DNA of 64,000 bases, from positions 1-64,000 of the forward strand of contig CAMART010000015.1 of NCBI GenBank assembly GCA_945860705.1, given 5' to 3'. Source of the stretch: Chitinophaga pinensis. GTDB lineage: Bacteria > Bacteroidota > Bacteroidia > Chitinophagales > CAMDFR01. The notes beneath the pieces were generated by a model. It was not told the origin of the DNA, made no database searches, and was given only the letters and a program-made list of their open reading frames with translations. Shown here piece after piece: positions 50,599-61,189 of the stretch (within the stretch, counting starts at the first letter, position 1; each line of letters begins with the position of its first letter). The translations under genes were made by a program, and so were the position numbers.

Positions 50599-52946
50599 TT
50601 AAAACTCCACCTTATAATTAATTACTGGTATAAAACCGAGTCCATAGTTATTAATGGTAGTTTGTTTTTCAAAATCATATCGAGTACTAAATAGATTTTG
50701 CTGATTCGTGATATTCTGAAAATCTACAGAGAGTCTCCAGTTGTATTTTCTTCTATTCATTTTGAAATAAATACCTATATCCCATCTAAAAAATGCCGAG
50801 TATTGCTTGGCAAAAGTCTGTGAAGTATAGTATACTTCTTGATAGCTCTGAGTAGTAGCCGATATATCTAGAGGTGTATATCTATTTCCTCCCATAGTGA
50901 CAAGTCTGGTATTCGCTCCTAGTATCATCTTTTTACGTTTACCAAAATTGAAATCCTTTCCAATAGTGAAATTGATGATATAGTTGCCATTATATCGCGT
51001 ATTGAATTGTTTTTTATTCAACGTAAAATACTTGCTATTAAATAAAGAACTAGTAAATAAAAAGTAGTAATTACGGCTATAATATTTTTCTAAACTGAGC
51101 TCTATACCATAGTTATATCCTTTGCCATTATTGGTAAGCTCTTGTTTGATGAGATCATTATTATAATTTATTATAGAAAAATAATCAGCAGTATCTTTTG
51201 CCACAGGTACCTTATAAAGATATTGAAAATACAATTCTGTTTTAAGTTTTAAATTTGAAATAATAGTCCAGTCATAACTTACTACTGCATGAAAGGATTG
51301 TGTGGGTTTTATTTCTTTATTCCAAGTATTTATAACACCAGAAGCATTTTTTACTTGAGTATAATATAAAGAAAGTGGTTCTACCCTACTGTGCAACCCA
51401 GTTGCAAATGCTATAGATTGATTGGCTTTGATAAAATACTTGATACTCATGCGTGGTTCTATACTTGTATATTTAGATAGATGATGATAGATGACATGCA
51501 AGCCTGTGTTGAATTCTAGCTTATCTTTCCAGTTGTATTTGTTTTGTATAAATGCTTGAAGCATCCAAGTAAGTCCATTATTATCTAGAGTAGATGCAAA
51601 TTGATTATTGATGAAATTGCCTGAAGACAAACTAAAAAATGGCATACTAGCTATGATACCAAATCGATAATTGCTTGATGCAGATTGCTTGTAGTTGAGT
51701 ATAGATTGAGCACGTACAGTCTGGTAGATGATGGTAGATTTACTCAACTTATTTTTTATATAATCTGAAGAAAACGTATCCGCTTTACTTTTGCTCGATT
51801 CGTAGTTGTGCAGTACAGATGAAGTAATATTTACTTTATTATTTTTAAAAAGATACTGATGTTTGATACCAACGATGGAGGTCAAATATGATTCTAGTGC
51901 ATTGACTTTGTCTGAGGTATACTCCCATTGAGTACTATCTTTCTGTGCTTTTTCGCCTGCACTACTCATACCCATAATACCAAAAAAAGTGAAGTTGCCT
52001 GCCTTTTTTGTCTTTGCATAAAAATTGAATGTCAAATCTTGGTAGCTTGGAGTGACAGTATTATCAACTAATTTAATACCTATTTTTTGAAGTAGTGCTA
52101 TAGTTGAGTATCTATATTTTATGAGATACGAACTTTGTTTATTTTTACTCATAGGTCCTTCGCTCATCAGCTCTACGCCTATCACACCTACTTGTACGGT
52201 ATGTTCATATTTTTGCATATTTCCTTTTCGTAGATTGATATCAAATACTCCTGAGCTTGCATTGCCTACATTAGCTGAAAATGCACCAGACATAAAAGTA
52301 GAATTGTCTATCACATTGGATTGAATAATACTGATACCACCACCTGCACTGCCATCTCCACGAGGAAAATGATTGGGATTGCTTACTTCTACTCCTTCAA
52401 TTCGCCACAAAAGTCCCCGAGGATTATTGCCCCGTATCACTATTTCATTGCTCTGCCCATCACTACTAGCAACACCTGCAAAACTTTGCGCCATACGAGT
52501 CAAGTCTCCAAAACCACCTGCATATCTATTACTTTCTTCTATATTGAAACTACGAGCCGATACACTTACCATAGATTCTTTGAGTGCATTCACTGTTTTT
52601 TTATCTGCTATTTCTATAGTAGAGATTGTATTGTTTTTCTCCTCAAGTTCTATATTTAGTATCAATTCTTTAGCTGAGCTCAGTTCAATATTTGATGCAT
52701 AAAAACGCTATATCCAACATAGTTTGCTTTGAGATTGATTCGACCTATGGGTATTTGTGGCATTGTATAAAATCCATTGCTATCTGTAAAAGCGCTTTTT
52801 ATCAATTCGTTTTTGCTGTTATAAACAGATATAGCTACACTCTGAAGCGGAGCAGTACTCACCTTGTCTGTGCAATATCCATGAATATTTTGGGCTATTT
52901 GTGCATGAGTGAAAAATGGAATAAAAAATAAAAAGAGGTATTTCAT
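50599..52946 (-). pseudogene. TonB-dependent receptor broken by a one-base frameshift
   Basis: The N-terminal part (from ATG 52946) has a signal peptide ending in FTHAQ and a carboxypeptidase-regulatory-like domain (IHGYCTDKVSTAPLQSVAISVYN... GYSVF). The frame then closes in TGA (about 52680), while the rest, in another frame, continues as ASNIELSSAKELILNIELEE, a plug domain (RGNNPRGLLWRIEGVEVSNPNHF) and a barrel with C-terminal VINYKVEF. Total length of 2348 nt is two more than a multiple of three. A 5-A run on the plus strand at 52701-52705 is the likely site of the missing base. It could be a true pseudogene, a sequencing error, or a slippery site. Restored, the protein would be about 782 residues and would import an unknown ligand. 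Confidence 0.82.
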
Positions 52947-53087
52947 AGAAGTATAAAAATAATGAAAATACACTAAATGGACAGTTATTATAGAATTTTA
53001 TAATTAATCAATTTAAATAAATATTTTATCTACAATGAATAAATTCATCAAAAAAGATAAACCTATAAATATCAGTTAAGTAAAAAA

Positions 53088-54587
53088 TCACATCCCTCTC
53101 ACTTCACTCAATACTTTATCAATATCTACAAAAGGCATGCAAGTAAGAAAGGCGCTCAATGTCACTCCTAGTATGCCGTGCAGATTGATATCTTGTCCTG
53201 TGAAGTGCATATTTGGCACTTTTGAAACTGTAGGAATATAGGCATTGTATGGCTCATGAATGCTTTTGATATAGCCATACATACTTCCATTTTTTGTATA
53301 TAAATAATCTCTGTAGCTTAATGGAGTAGAACTATCTATATGAAGTATTTTATTTTCTATTTCAGGATACAGTTCTATCAATTTATTTTCGATAATAGTA
53401 GCTTTAGCATCTTTCCAAGCTTCATATGTAGCTCCTCTGCTTATTGTATTTGGCACTATATTTATAGAGTCTTTCCATTCTTCTACTTCGCTATAATCCA
53501 TTATAGTCATGGCACTGATGATATTTTCATCTGTAGATTTTGGCGTAAATATCATTAAATTTTCGGGCCATTTATCAGCATTGTATTGATGATTTACCCA
53601 AGTATTTTCATCTTTAAAATGATATCTATTATAGTTGAAATAAGGCAAGGTTTCTTTTTCTAATATTGCATGAAAAGTAAATGCTCCGATACTTTTCTCT
53701 TGTAGTTCATATTTAGTTTTTACATTTTTGCGAAGTACTTCTTCGCTCAATAAATTATATGTGTATAGTGGCGGTCCATTTGATATTAAATGCTCGCAGG
53801 TATATACATCTCCATCAGCACAAGTGACTGATGAAATCCTATAATTTGAAAGTGTAATAGCACTTACTTCTTTGTTTCGAAGCACTACTCCACCATTTGC
53901 TCTAATATTTCTTACGAGTATATTGGCTATCTGAATGCCTCCATCGGTACACCGCCAAGAGCTTTGTATGTAGCTATTGGTGATCAAGGCATGCACATAG
54001 AGTGGTGTTTTATTAGGTGCTCCTGCATACAGCAAATTATTTCCAACAAGTATGCTTACCAATTTTTTATCTTGAATAATTGATTGAATATATTCTTGTG
54101 TATCTATCAAATGATAAGGCGTATAAAAACTATCTAATTTTGGATTTTGAATATTGTACAACTCTACACTTGCGCAAACTTCTTGTATCTTAGCTATATA
54201 GGTTTGCAATCCAGCGCGTTCTTTAGGAAAATGTACACATAGCTGTTCTACAAAATTTTCGTATCCTTGTGCGAGTTTATATTCATTTTTATCTCCTTCA
54301 AAAGTGATGCAATCAAATCCATCTATGTCAAGCTGATGTAAATTCAACTTATCCATCAAGCCTAAATATTTAAAATATTGATACAAGTTTTGCCCTTTTT
54401 GTAAACCACCTATATAATGTACCCCAGTATCTAATGTAGCTCCTGCCCTTTTATATATTTGGAGTGCCCCACCAAACTGTTCGTTTTTTTCTAATACTAA
54501 AACCTTATAGCCATGCTTGCTCAATAGTTGAGCACAGACCAGTCCTCCTAATCCACTTCCTATGATGATGATGTCTGCAGATTTCAT
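53088..54587 (-). CDS. CrtI/phytoene-desaturase-like FAD oxidoreductase
   Basis: 499 residues. N-terminal FAD-binding Rossmann motif IIGSGLGGLVCAQLLSKHGYKVLVLEKNEQFGGA; a CrtISO/CrtI-like fold with GATLDTGVHYIGG and a C-terminal SGQDINLHGILGVTLSAF. Acts as a desaturase, saturase or isomerase on polyene or isoprenoid-like chains in the known family. Last gene of a minus-strand operon in which adjacent genes overlap by 4 nt. Confidence 0.86.
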   Translation of the reverse strand: MKSADIIIIGSGLGGLVCAQLLSKHGYKVLVLEKNEQFGGALQIYKRAGATLDTGVHYIGGLQKGQNLYQYFKYLGLMDKLNLHQLDIDGFDCITFEGDKNEYKLAQGYENFVEQLCVHFPKERAGLQTYIAKIQEVCASVELYNIQNPKLDSFYTPYHLIDTQEYIQSIIQDKKLVSILVGNNLLYAGAPNKTPLYVHALITNSYIQSSWRCTDGGIQIANILVRNIRANGGVVLRNKEVSAITLSNYRISSVTCADGDVYTCEHLISNGPPLYTYNLLSEEVLRKNVKTKYELQEKSIGAFTFHAILEKETLPYFNYNRYHFKDENTWVNHQYNADKWPENLMIFTPKSTDENIISAMTIMDYSEVEEWKDSINIVPNTISRGATYEAWKDAKATIIENKLIELYPEIENKILHIDSSTPLSYRDYLYTKNGSMYGYIKSIHEPYNAYIPTVSKVPNMHFTGQDINLHGILGVTLSAFLTCMPFVDIDKVLSEVRGM

Positions 54588-57500
54588 TTGCGTTTGGCTA
54601 TATATAGATTATTTGAAGTATTGCTAGACGATTGGTTGAGTTCTAAACTCATATTATTTGATTCAAAAAACTTTTTTAAATCATCAAAAGAAATGAATTC
54701 CATATCATCAAATTTAGCTTTATTAAAACCTAGAAAAGTACTCCACCTCTCAGTCCACTCTGCATTAGTATGTTTTTTATTATTGCTATCTGCTTCTCTT
54801 ATGATGATAACTCCATTTTCATCCAGCATATTGATGCATCTTTTCAATAAGTCAAACTGTTCTTCTTTTTTGATATAATGCAATACATCACTAATTATAA
54901 AAGATGCTTTTTGTGTAAACTCAAAAGTTCTTGCATCGGATTGATGGAAAGTCAAATGTTCATTTTTTGTAGAAACATTATTAGCCACATTTATTTTTTC
55001 TTCATCGAAATCTATTCCTATAATATTTCTATTTGGTGATATTTGATGCGCCAACAAAGCTATATATCCATATCCACAACCGATATCATACAAAGTTTGA
55101 TTTTTAGGAACTAAAGAAAGAAGTTGAGTATATGAGTTAGCCAATTTTAGTTTTATGCGCACATACCATTCTAACCAAGGTGGAGATTTGAGCATATAAT
55201 TTTTCATCACTCTAGGATAAAAATAAGATGGAGTTTCTATTTCTTGTCTTAGCTTTTCAAATTCTTCTTTGAAATATTTGGAGATACGAGGTGTACGTTG
55301 CGAATAGTTTTCGCCGTACGATTGATTATCTGGAGTGATGCGTGGTAAGTATTTGACAGTAGCTTGTCCTGCTTGTTGTAAGAACTCACTTTTGTGATTG
55401 GCATGACCAATTCCATGCAATAATACGGGTACAATATCTAAATTGAATCGTTCTGCTATATAAAATATGCCTTTATGAAAACGTCCTAACTTATTTTGAT
55501 CAAACGAACGGGTACCTTCTGGAAAAGCCATGACATGGTAGCCATCATCTATCATTTTTTTCAATTTGGCTTCACTTGACTCATGACCTTCTTCTACATG
55601 ATAAAAACCTGCCATACGCACCACAAGTGCAAAAGGAGATTTGTTGTACACCCAATCATTGGTAAGCATAATTATTTTTGGGTGAAGCGCTAGAATCACC
55701 AGTATGTCTACAAAAGATGAATGATTAGCAATAATTACTGCTGGTTTTGAAAGAGTTTCATGTACATCATTGATAGTGACTTTTTTCATAGAAATGACTG
55801 TATGTACTAAAGTCCAACAATATTTACTGATACACCAATGATAAAAATATTTAACCGCTTTTATTCTTCCAAAAGGTACGACAGTAATCAAACCAACAAT
55901 AGTAAGAACTATACAACCTATAAAAAAATAACCAAATGCATAAATACTCATCAATGCTTCTGAAAATATAACAGGTACTTTGGCTTTTTCTTTTCTTCTC
56001 TGTACAAAAAAATTGAATAATAAAGGCTGAATAGTATAAGATACCATCACTACAGAACTTATGCCGATAATAGAAATCATAGCGATAGAGCGCATTGCGG
56101 GATGTTTTGCAAATATCAAAACTCCTATACCAACTAATGTAGTGATAGTAGCTAATAGAATAGATGTTTTATATGATTTTATATTGTCTTTTCCTTCGGT
56201 ATATTTTTGTTGTAGACCACTCACTAAAAACACAGAGAAATCATCACCCATTCCAAAGATAAATGTAGAAATGATGATATTAAAGACATTGAATTTGATA
56301 TGAAATAAAGCCATAACACCTAGGGTGATACACCAACTCATCATCATAGGCAGTACGCAGAGTAAAGTCAGTTCTATTCTTCCGAATGAAATCAGTATGA
56401 TGATAAAAACAATTCCGAAAGATAAATAAAGTAATAGATTGAAATTATTAACTAATATATCTACAAACTTTTTTGCCATATATTGCTTATCTACTACTGT
56501 ATGAAATTCATCATTTGCAAAAGCATCGTACACCGATTTCTTATTGTCATTTGGCACTTTCATTAAAGTAACTACTGTGGTCAAGTTTTTAGATTGACTG
56601 ATATAGTCATCTACAAATAAAGTACGAAGTACTTGTTCATCATCCGAATTTAGATAAGAATATTTTCTATTTAGATTGCTTGAAAAAATATCAAATGCTT
56701 CTTTATTGAAACCCATAGCCACTCCTTCTTCTGTGGTTTTTGAAAGTACTCGGTCTTTTTTATCTGCCCAAAACTCATTCCATCTTTTTATTTTTTCATC
56801 TTGTACTTTTTTAGAACTGAGCAGTAAACTGACATTGGTATATTTTGCAATAGTATTGCTTTTTTTGAGTGCTTCTACTTTAGATATTGCTTGGTTATTT
56901 AGGTCAAGTGCTTCATCTAAATTTTTTGCACTTGAAATCAAAAACACATTTTTCAATTTATAATTGCTCAACTGGTCTAAGTGATTTTCTGTATCTGATA
57001 ATGATTTCGGCACATAGCTCATTTGATTTAAGTCAGCTTCAAACTCTACTTTATTCATCACAAATAACGATGCAAAAAAGACTAAAAATAGTGGAATAAT
57101 AATCCAAATTTTCTTATGATAATCATATGATGCAATCGAATCTATGATTGTGTTTTTTTGTGAAATATTTTTTTGCCATTGAAGTATGTGAGGCGTAATC
57201 ACTAAAGAAGAAAGTGTAGTAATCAATATACTGATACCTGCAAAAAGCCCTAAGTCTTTCATAGCATCACTCTCTAAAAATAATAAGCAAAAGAATGCAC
57301 AACTCGTAGTAAGTGCAGTAACTATACTGGGTGTTGTGATATCTCTAATCACCTCTTCTACTGTACCGTGTTGTTTGAAATGCGTGAATATATGTAAGGA
57401 TAGATTGATAGCAATACCCAATAAAATAGAACCAACACCTAGAGCAATAGACGAAACAGTACCTAAAACAAAGTATAAAATACCTAGCGAAACAACAGAA

Positions 57501-58414
57501 CCAAATGCAATAGGAACAAAGAGCAAAAAGAATATCTTGAAATCTCTAAAATAATAAGTAATGAATAAATACAATAAAACTAAAGCAAGTATTGTAGTGA
57601 AAATAATATCTTTTTTTATTTGTCGTGCATTAGCTACACTCACTGCTGTACCTCCAAAATATTCAATTTTTGCTGAAGAATTATTTAACTTAATAGTTTG
57701 AGTGATAGAATTATCTATCGCTTCTATAAGCTTATCATTATAGCCAGTCTTATTACTAGTTGCTTTTGGATGAACAAAAAACAATAGATGCTTTTTGTCT
57801 TTTGAAATGATATATCCATTAGAAGTAATAAAATTTTCATCGAGCTGAAAACTTTTTAGTTTTTCTAAAACTATAGGCACAAAATGTAATGGATCATCTA
57901 CAATACTATTTTTAAGCGCAAATCCTGTAGGTGAAATTAATGCTTTATAATTGTTTTGAATATTGCTTTTTATAGATTCATCAGTAATACATTTTTCTAG
58001 TATTGCATAATCTTTCTCTTCTAAAAACAGTGGTAAATTATTTTGTATAATCTCATATACTTGCATCATAGCCTCTTCTGGCACTTGGTACTCTAGTTGA
58101 CTATAATATTTTTTATAATCATCTATAGATAGTTTATCTACAAGAGTATCGCAATTTTGAAAAAGTATATTTTCATCTATTGTATCTTCTGTGTATATAT
58201 GAACTACTATACGCTCTAGAAATTTGGATTGATTAAAAACTTGATTGATTTCATCGCTTTTCTTATCTGCAGGTATCACGCGTGAAACATCTTCTACAAA
58301 ATTTATTTTACTTGTAAAAAAAATACTTAAAATGGAAAATAAGATTATGAAAGCAAATAAAACTATTTTATGCTTTTGAAAATATTGGTATAATAAGATG
58401 AAAGGTTGACTCAT
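54584..58414 (-). CDS. Trifunctional MMPL transporter / lysophospholipid acyltransferase / SAM methyltransferase
   Basis: 1276 residues in three joined domains. Residues about 1-800: RND/MMPL-type exporter with two sets of membrane helices around extracytoplasmic loops. Residues about 880-1080: PlsC-like acyltransferase with NHSSFVD (HX4D) and FPEGTRS. Residues about 1105-1276: class I methyltransferase with LYDIGCGYGYIAL and NIIGIDFDEE. The same fused family is known as a trifunctional protein near flexirubin-type clusters in Bacteroidota. It likely transports and modifies a lipid-linked polyene. It overlaps its neighbours by 4 nt on each side. Confidence 0.87.
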   Translation of the reverse strand: MSQPFILLYQYFQKHKIVLFAFIILFSILSIFFTSKINFVEDVSRVIPADKKSDEINQVFNQSKFLERIVVHIYTEDTIDENILFQNCDTLVDKLSIDDYKKYYSQLEYQVPEEAMMQVYEIIQNNLPLFLEEKDYAILEKCITDESIKSNIQNNYKALISPTGFALKNSIVDDPLHFVPIVLEKLKSFQLDENFITSNGYIISKDKKHLLFFVHPKATSNKTGYNDKLIEAIDNSITQTIKLNNSSAKIEYFGGTAVSVANARQIKKDIIFTTILALVLLYLFITYYFRDFKIFFLLFVPIAFGSVVSLGILYFVLGTVSSIALGVGSILLGIAINLSLHIFTHFKQHGTVEEVIRDITTPSIVTALTTSCAFFCLLFLESDAMKDLGLFAGISILITTLSSLVITPHILQWQKNISQKNTIIDSIASYDYHKKIWIIIPLFLVFFASLFVMNKVEFEADLNQMSYVPKSLSDTENHLDQLSNYKLKNVFLISSAKNLDEALDLNNQAISKVEALKKSNTIAKYTNVSLLLSSKKVQDEKIKRWNEFWADKKDRVLSKTTEEGVAMGFNKEAFDIFSSNLNRKYSYLNSDDEQVLRTLFVDDYISQSKNLTTVVTLMKVPNDNKKSVYDAFANDEFHTVVDKQYMAKKFVDILVNNFNLLLYLSFGIVFIIILISFGRIELTLLCVLPMMMSWCITLGVMALFHIKFNVFNIIISTFIFGMGDDFSVFLVSGLQQKYTEGKDNIKSYKTSILLATITTLVGIGVLIFAKHPAMRSIAMISIIGISSVVMVSYTIQPLLFNFFVQRRKEKAKVPVIFSEALMSIYAFGYFFIGCIVLTIVGLITVVPFGRIKAVKYFYHWCISKYCWTLVHTVISMKKVTINDVHETLSKPAVIIANHSSFVDILVILALHPKIIMLTNDWVYNKSPFALVVRMAGFYHVEEGHESSEAKLKKMIDDGYHVMAFPEGTRSFDQNKLGRFHKGIFYIAERFNLDIVPVLLHGIGHANHKSEFLQQAGQATVKYLPRITPDNQSYGENYSQRTPRISKYFKEEFEKLRQEIETPSYFYPRVMKNYMLKSPPWLEWYVRIKLKLANSYTQLLSLVPKNQTLYDIGCGYGYIALLAHQISPNRNIIGIDFDEEKINVANNVSTKNEHLTFHQSDARTFEFTQKASFIISDVLHYIKKEEQFDLLKRCINMLDENGVIIIREADSNNKKHTNAEWTERWSTFLGFNKAKFDDMEFISFDDLKKFFESNNMSLELNQSSSNTSNNLYIAKRK

Positions 58415-59601
58415 GCGCTTCTCTCCTTTCTAATAAGCATTAATGAAAAACTTGTAATCAGGTAGCCACCTATAGCCATGATAGATGCAAAAATAGCAGC
58501 ACCGATAAAATATTCAAATCCATATTTTGTAAATAATACTTTCATTCCTACATCTTGTATATCTTTTACTATACTAAACTCTACAAGCGAATTACCTAAT
58601 GCCAATTTGCCACAAATAATACTACAAAAAATAATCCAAGGAATATTGATAGGAATACTGATATTGGATGATGCCAATACTATAACTTTATTGAGTTTCA
58701 TCCAATGTGCTAAAAAACCTGCAACTAACATTTGAAAGCCCCAGATTGGGAATATGCCCATAAATAAACCAAAACCTACTGAAAGAGATTTTACTTGATT
58801 GGATTCATGGCTTGCTATGATTTGTTCTTGCCAAAATTTCTTCATATTTGATTTGAAGTTCAAGAAAAAATTTCGTGGTTTGTACCACAAGAATGCCATA
58901 ATAACCAAATACGAATTTAAAAAACTAATACGTGTAAAGTCTGGACCTTTTCTAAAATGAGATATACGCTCTTCTGCAGGAGGATAATAGACTTCTATTG
59001 GAATACAAATTACATTTACAAAATTCCATGCAGCTTTTACGATTACTTCCACTTCAAACTCATAGCGCCAAGTAAATAAAAATAATTTATCTAATGAAGC
59101 TAGAGGATACAAACGATAGCCACTTTGTGTATCAGGCACTTTAATGCCTGTCTCTAACTCAAACCAAAAATTAGAAAATTTATTACCAAAGCTACTTGTA
59201 CCTGGCACATTCTCTTGGGTCATATTACGTGAACCAATAATGATAGTATTTTTCTCAGTTTCTAGTTTATCTAAAAAGTGAATTAAATCTTTAGCAAAAT
59301 GCTGTCCATCACTATCTATAGTGATAGCATATTGATATCCTTGTTTGTATGCTTCTTTGAATGCAAATCGAAGGGCAGTTCCTTTTCCTTTATTTATATC
59401 AAAATGATGAATTTTCAGATGGGAATATGTTTTTAATATTTCTCTTGTATGGTCTGTAGATCCATCATTAATGACTAATATTTGAGTAGTATATTGTAAT
59501 AAATCATCAATAACTTGTGATACAGTTCCTGCATTATTATAAGTTGGTAATACAACACAGACCTTATTTTTTATGAAGCGTTCTTCTAGGCTTGCATTCA
59601 T
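58411..59601 (-). CDS. Family 2 glycosyltransferase fused to DUF2062
   Basis: 396 residues. Residues 1-235: GT-A domain (CVVLPTYNNAGTVSQVIDD, INDGSTDHTRE, DxD in TIDSDGQHF, MTQENVPGTSSFGNKFSNFWF). Residues about 270-390: DUF2062 with membrane helices (FGLFMGIFPIWGFQMLVAGFLAHW). The sugar may be added to a polyene or lipid. Four-nucleotide overlap with the trifunctional gene and with the dehydratase gene, so these are translationally coupled. Confidence 0.88.
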   Translation of the reverse strand: MNASLEERFIKNKVCVVLPTYNNAGTVSQVIDDLLQYTTQILVINDGSTDHTREILKTYSHLKIHHFDINKGKGTALRFAFKEAYKQGYQYAITIDSDGQHFAKDLIHFLDKLETEKNTIIIGSRNMTQENVPGTSSFGNKFSNFWFELETGIKVPDTQSGYRLYPLASLDKLFLFTWRYEFEVEVIVKAAWNFVNVICIPIEVYYPPAEERISHFRKGPDFTRISFLNSYLVIMAFLWYKPRNFFLNFKSNMKKFWQEQIIASHESNQVKSLSVGFGLFMGIFPIWGFQMLVAGFLAHWMKLNKVIVLASSNISIPINIPWIIFCSIICGKLALGNSLVEFSIVKDIQDVGMKVLFTKYGFEYFIGAAIFASIMAIGGYLITSFSLMLIRKERSA

Positions 59602-59969
59602 AAAGCTATATAGCTACTTTTCATTTTAAAATAAGAATTAGATTCATCTTTTATATGTGCATCACATTTGATTTTAGAATCATTTGTTTGTAGTGATATG
59701 ATGAGTGTGTAATCTATATCTATTCTAGGGTCTATCACTTTCAAAAACTTAATTAGACTAATATTTTCGAGATGAATAGGTTTTTGTAATACTTCACTAA
59801 TTACTTCTTTTACAAGCTGAACCATAGTGACTCCGGGCACTACAGGATTATTTGGAAAATGTCCGATAAATATTTCATGCTGTGCATTGAAGTGCAGTTT
59901 CAATACATATGATTGATTATCATTTTGCTCAATCAGCTGATAATTATAAAATTGCGAACTTAAAAGCAT
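59598..59969 (-). CDS. Hot-dog fold 3-hydroxyacyl-ACP dehydratase-like protein
   Basis: 123 residues. The catalytic motif is IFIGHFPNNPVVPGVTMVQLVKEV, with His and the PGVT turn of FabZ/FabA-type dehydratases, and a conserved LISLQTND strand. The likely role is dehydration of beta-hydroxyacyl-ACP in polyene or fatty-acid-type synthesis. First gene of the operon; divergent from the FAD-dependent reductase gene (64 nt). Confidence 0.82.
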   Translation of the reverse strand: MLLSSQFYNYQLIEQNDNQSYVLKLHFNAQHEIFIGHFPNNPVVPGVTMVQLVKEVISEVLQKPIHLENISLIKFLKVIDPRIDIDYTLIISLQTNDSKIKCDAHIKDESNSYFKMKSSYIAL

Positions 59970-60033
59970 GTGTAAAAATAAAAAATAATACGGATATGAA
60001 CTATATATTTAAAAATATGATAGTTTTACAATA

Positions 60034-61188
60034 TTGAATACTCATTTTGATATAGCTATAATTGGTGCCGGTCCTGCAGGATGTGTTGCTGCACTCACAT
60101 TGAGAAACAGCGGCTTGAAAGTAGCATTAATAGACAAAGATATTTTCCCTAGAGATAAGATTTGTGGGGATGCAATACCCGGGCCAGCTTTTAAAGCCAT
60201 GGAAAAAATCAATCCATTATGGGCTGAAGATATGAAAAAACTGGGTACTAGTTATCTTATCAAAACTGGTCAAGTGACTGCTCCAAATGGCAAAACTATG
60301 AAACTTGATTGGGTCACTTTTTCCTATAATAGCAAAAGAATAGATTTTGATAATTATTTGCTCGAGCTTGTAAAGAAAGAAACGAACACCACTATACTTG
60401 AAAATAAACGCATGCAAGATGTATTACTTGACAACGAAAAAGGAACTTGTTTTTTCACAGATAATACTAATGTAGAGGCATCACTTATCATAGCTTGCGA
60501 TGGTGCCAATTCTGTAGTGAGAAGAAAATTAGCAAAAGAAATCACTAACAATGAACATGCTTGTTCTGCTGTGAGAGCTTATTATAAAGATGTAACAGGA
60601 ATACAAGCTGGTGTAAATGAGTTTCATTTTTTCAATGAATTATTACCTGGTTATTTTTGGATTTTCCCTTTGGATAATGGTTGGGTAAATATCGGTTTTG
60701 GTATTTTACAAAAAAAAATTGCGGGTACAAAAAGACCAGTGAATCTTAGGCATGCACTTAATAAAATAATCACTGAAATGCCAAGTATAGCTCCAAGATT
60801 TGAAAATGCAACAATGATGCATGATATAAAAAGTTTTGGATTGCCTCTAGGTATGCAACAATTCAATATATCTGGCAAGCGATTTATGCTCTGTGGTGAT
60901 GCAGCATCTTTGATAGATCCTCTACAGGGTCATGGAATAGACCATGCGATGAATAGTGGTCATATTGCAGGCTTGCAAGCTATAAAATGCTTTGCTAGTA
61001 AACAGTTCAATGCAGAATTTATGCAAGAATATGACAGAGACGTTTATAAAAAAATAGGTGGGGAATTATCACGAAATACTTTTTTACTTCGACTACTTTC
61101 TAGAGCACCATGGTTATTAAATCTTGTTACAATTATTGGTCAACATCAACGATTTATAGAACGTATAGTTCGATTTTTGAAAATATAA
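60034..61188 (+). CDS. FAD-dependent oxidoreductase (geranylgeranyl-reductase/halogenase-like)
   Basis: 384 residues. FAD-binding motif FDIAIIGAGPAGCVAALTLRNSGLKVALIDKD, GDAIPGPAFKAM near 45-58, and the second dinucleotide motif LCGDAASLIDPLQGHGIDHA. This is the geranylgeranyl reductase family pattern, also used by flavin halogenases. It begins with TTG at 60034 (upstream ATG at 60017 is out of frame). Divergent from the operon, it probably belongs to the same pathway. A tailoring step such as reduction or halogenation is inferred, not shown. Confidence 0.84.
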   Translation: MNTHFDIAIIGAGPAGCVAALTLRNSGLKVALIDKDIFPRDKICGDAIPGPAFKAMEKINPLWAEDMKKLGTSYLIKTGQVTAPNGKTMKLDWVTFSYNSKRIDFDNYLLELVKKETNTTILENKRMQDVLLDNEKGTCFFTDNTNVEASLIIACDGANSVVRRKLAKEITNNEHACSAVRAYYKDVTGIQAGVNEFHFFNELLPGYFWIFPLDNGWVNIGFGILQKKIAGTKRPVNLRHALNKIITEMPSIAPRFENATMMHDIKSFGLPLGMQQFNISGKRFMLCGDAASLIDPLQGHGIDHAMNSGHIAGLQAIKCFASKQFNAEFMQEYDRDVYKKIGGELSRNTFLLRLLSRAPWLLNLVTIIGQHQRFIERIVRFLKI

Positions 61189-61189
61189 A

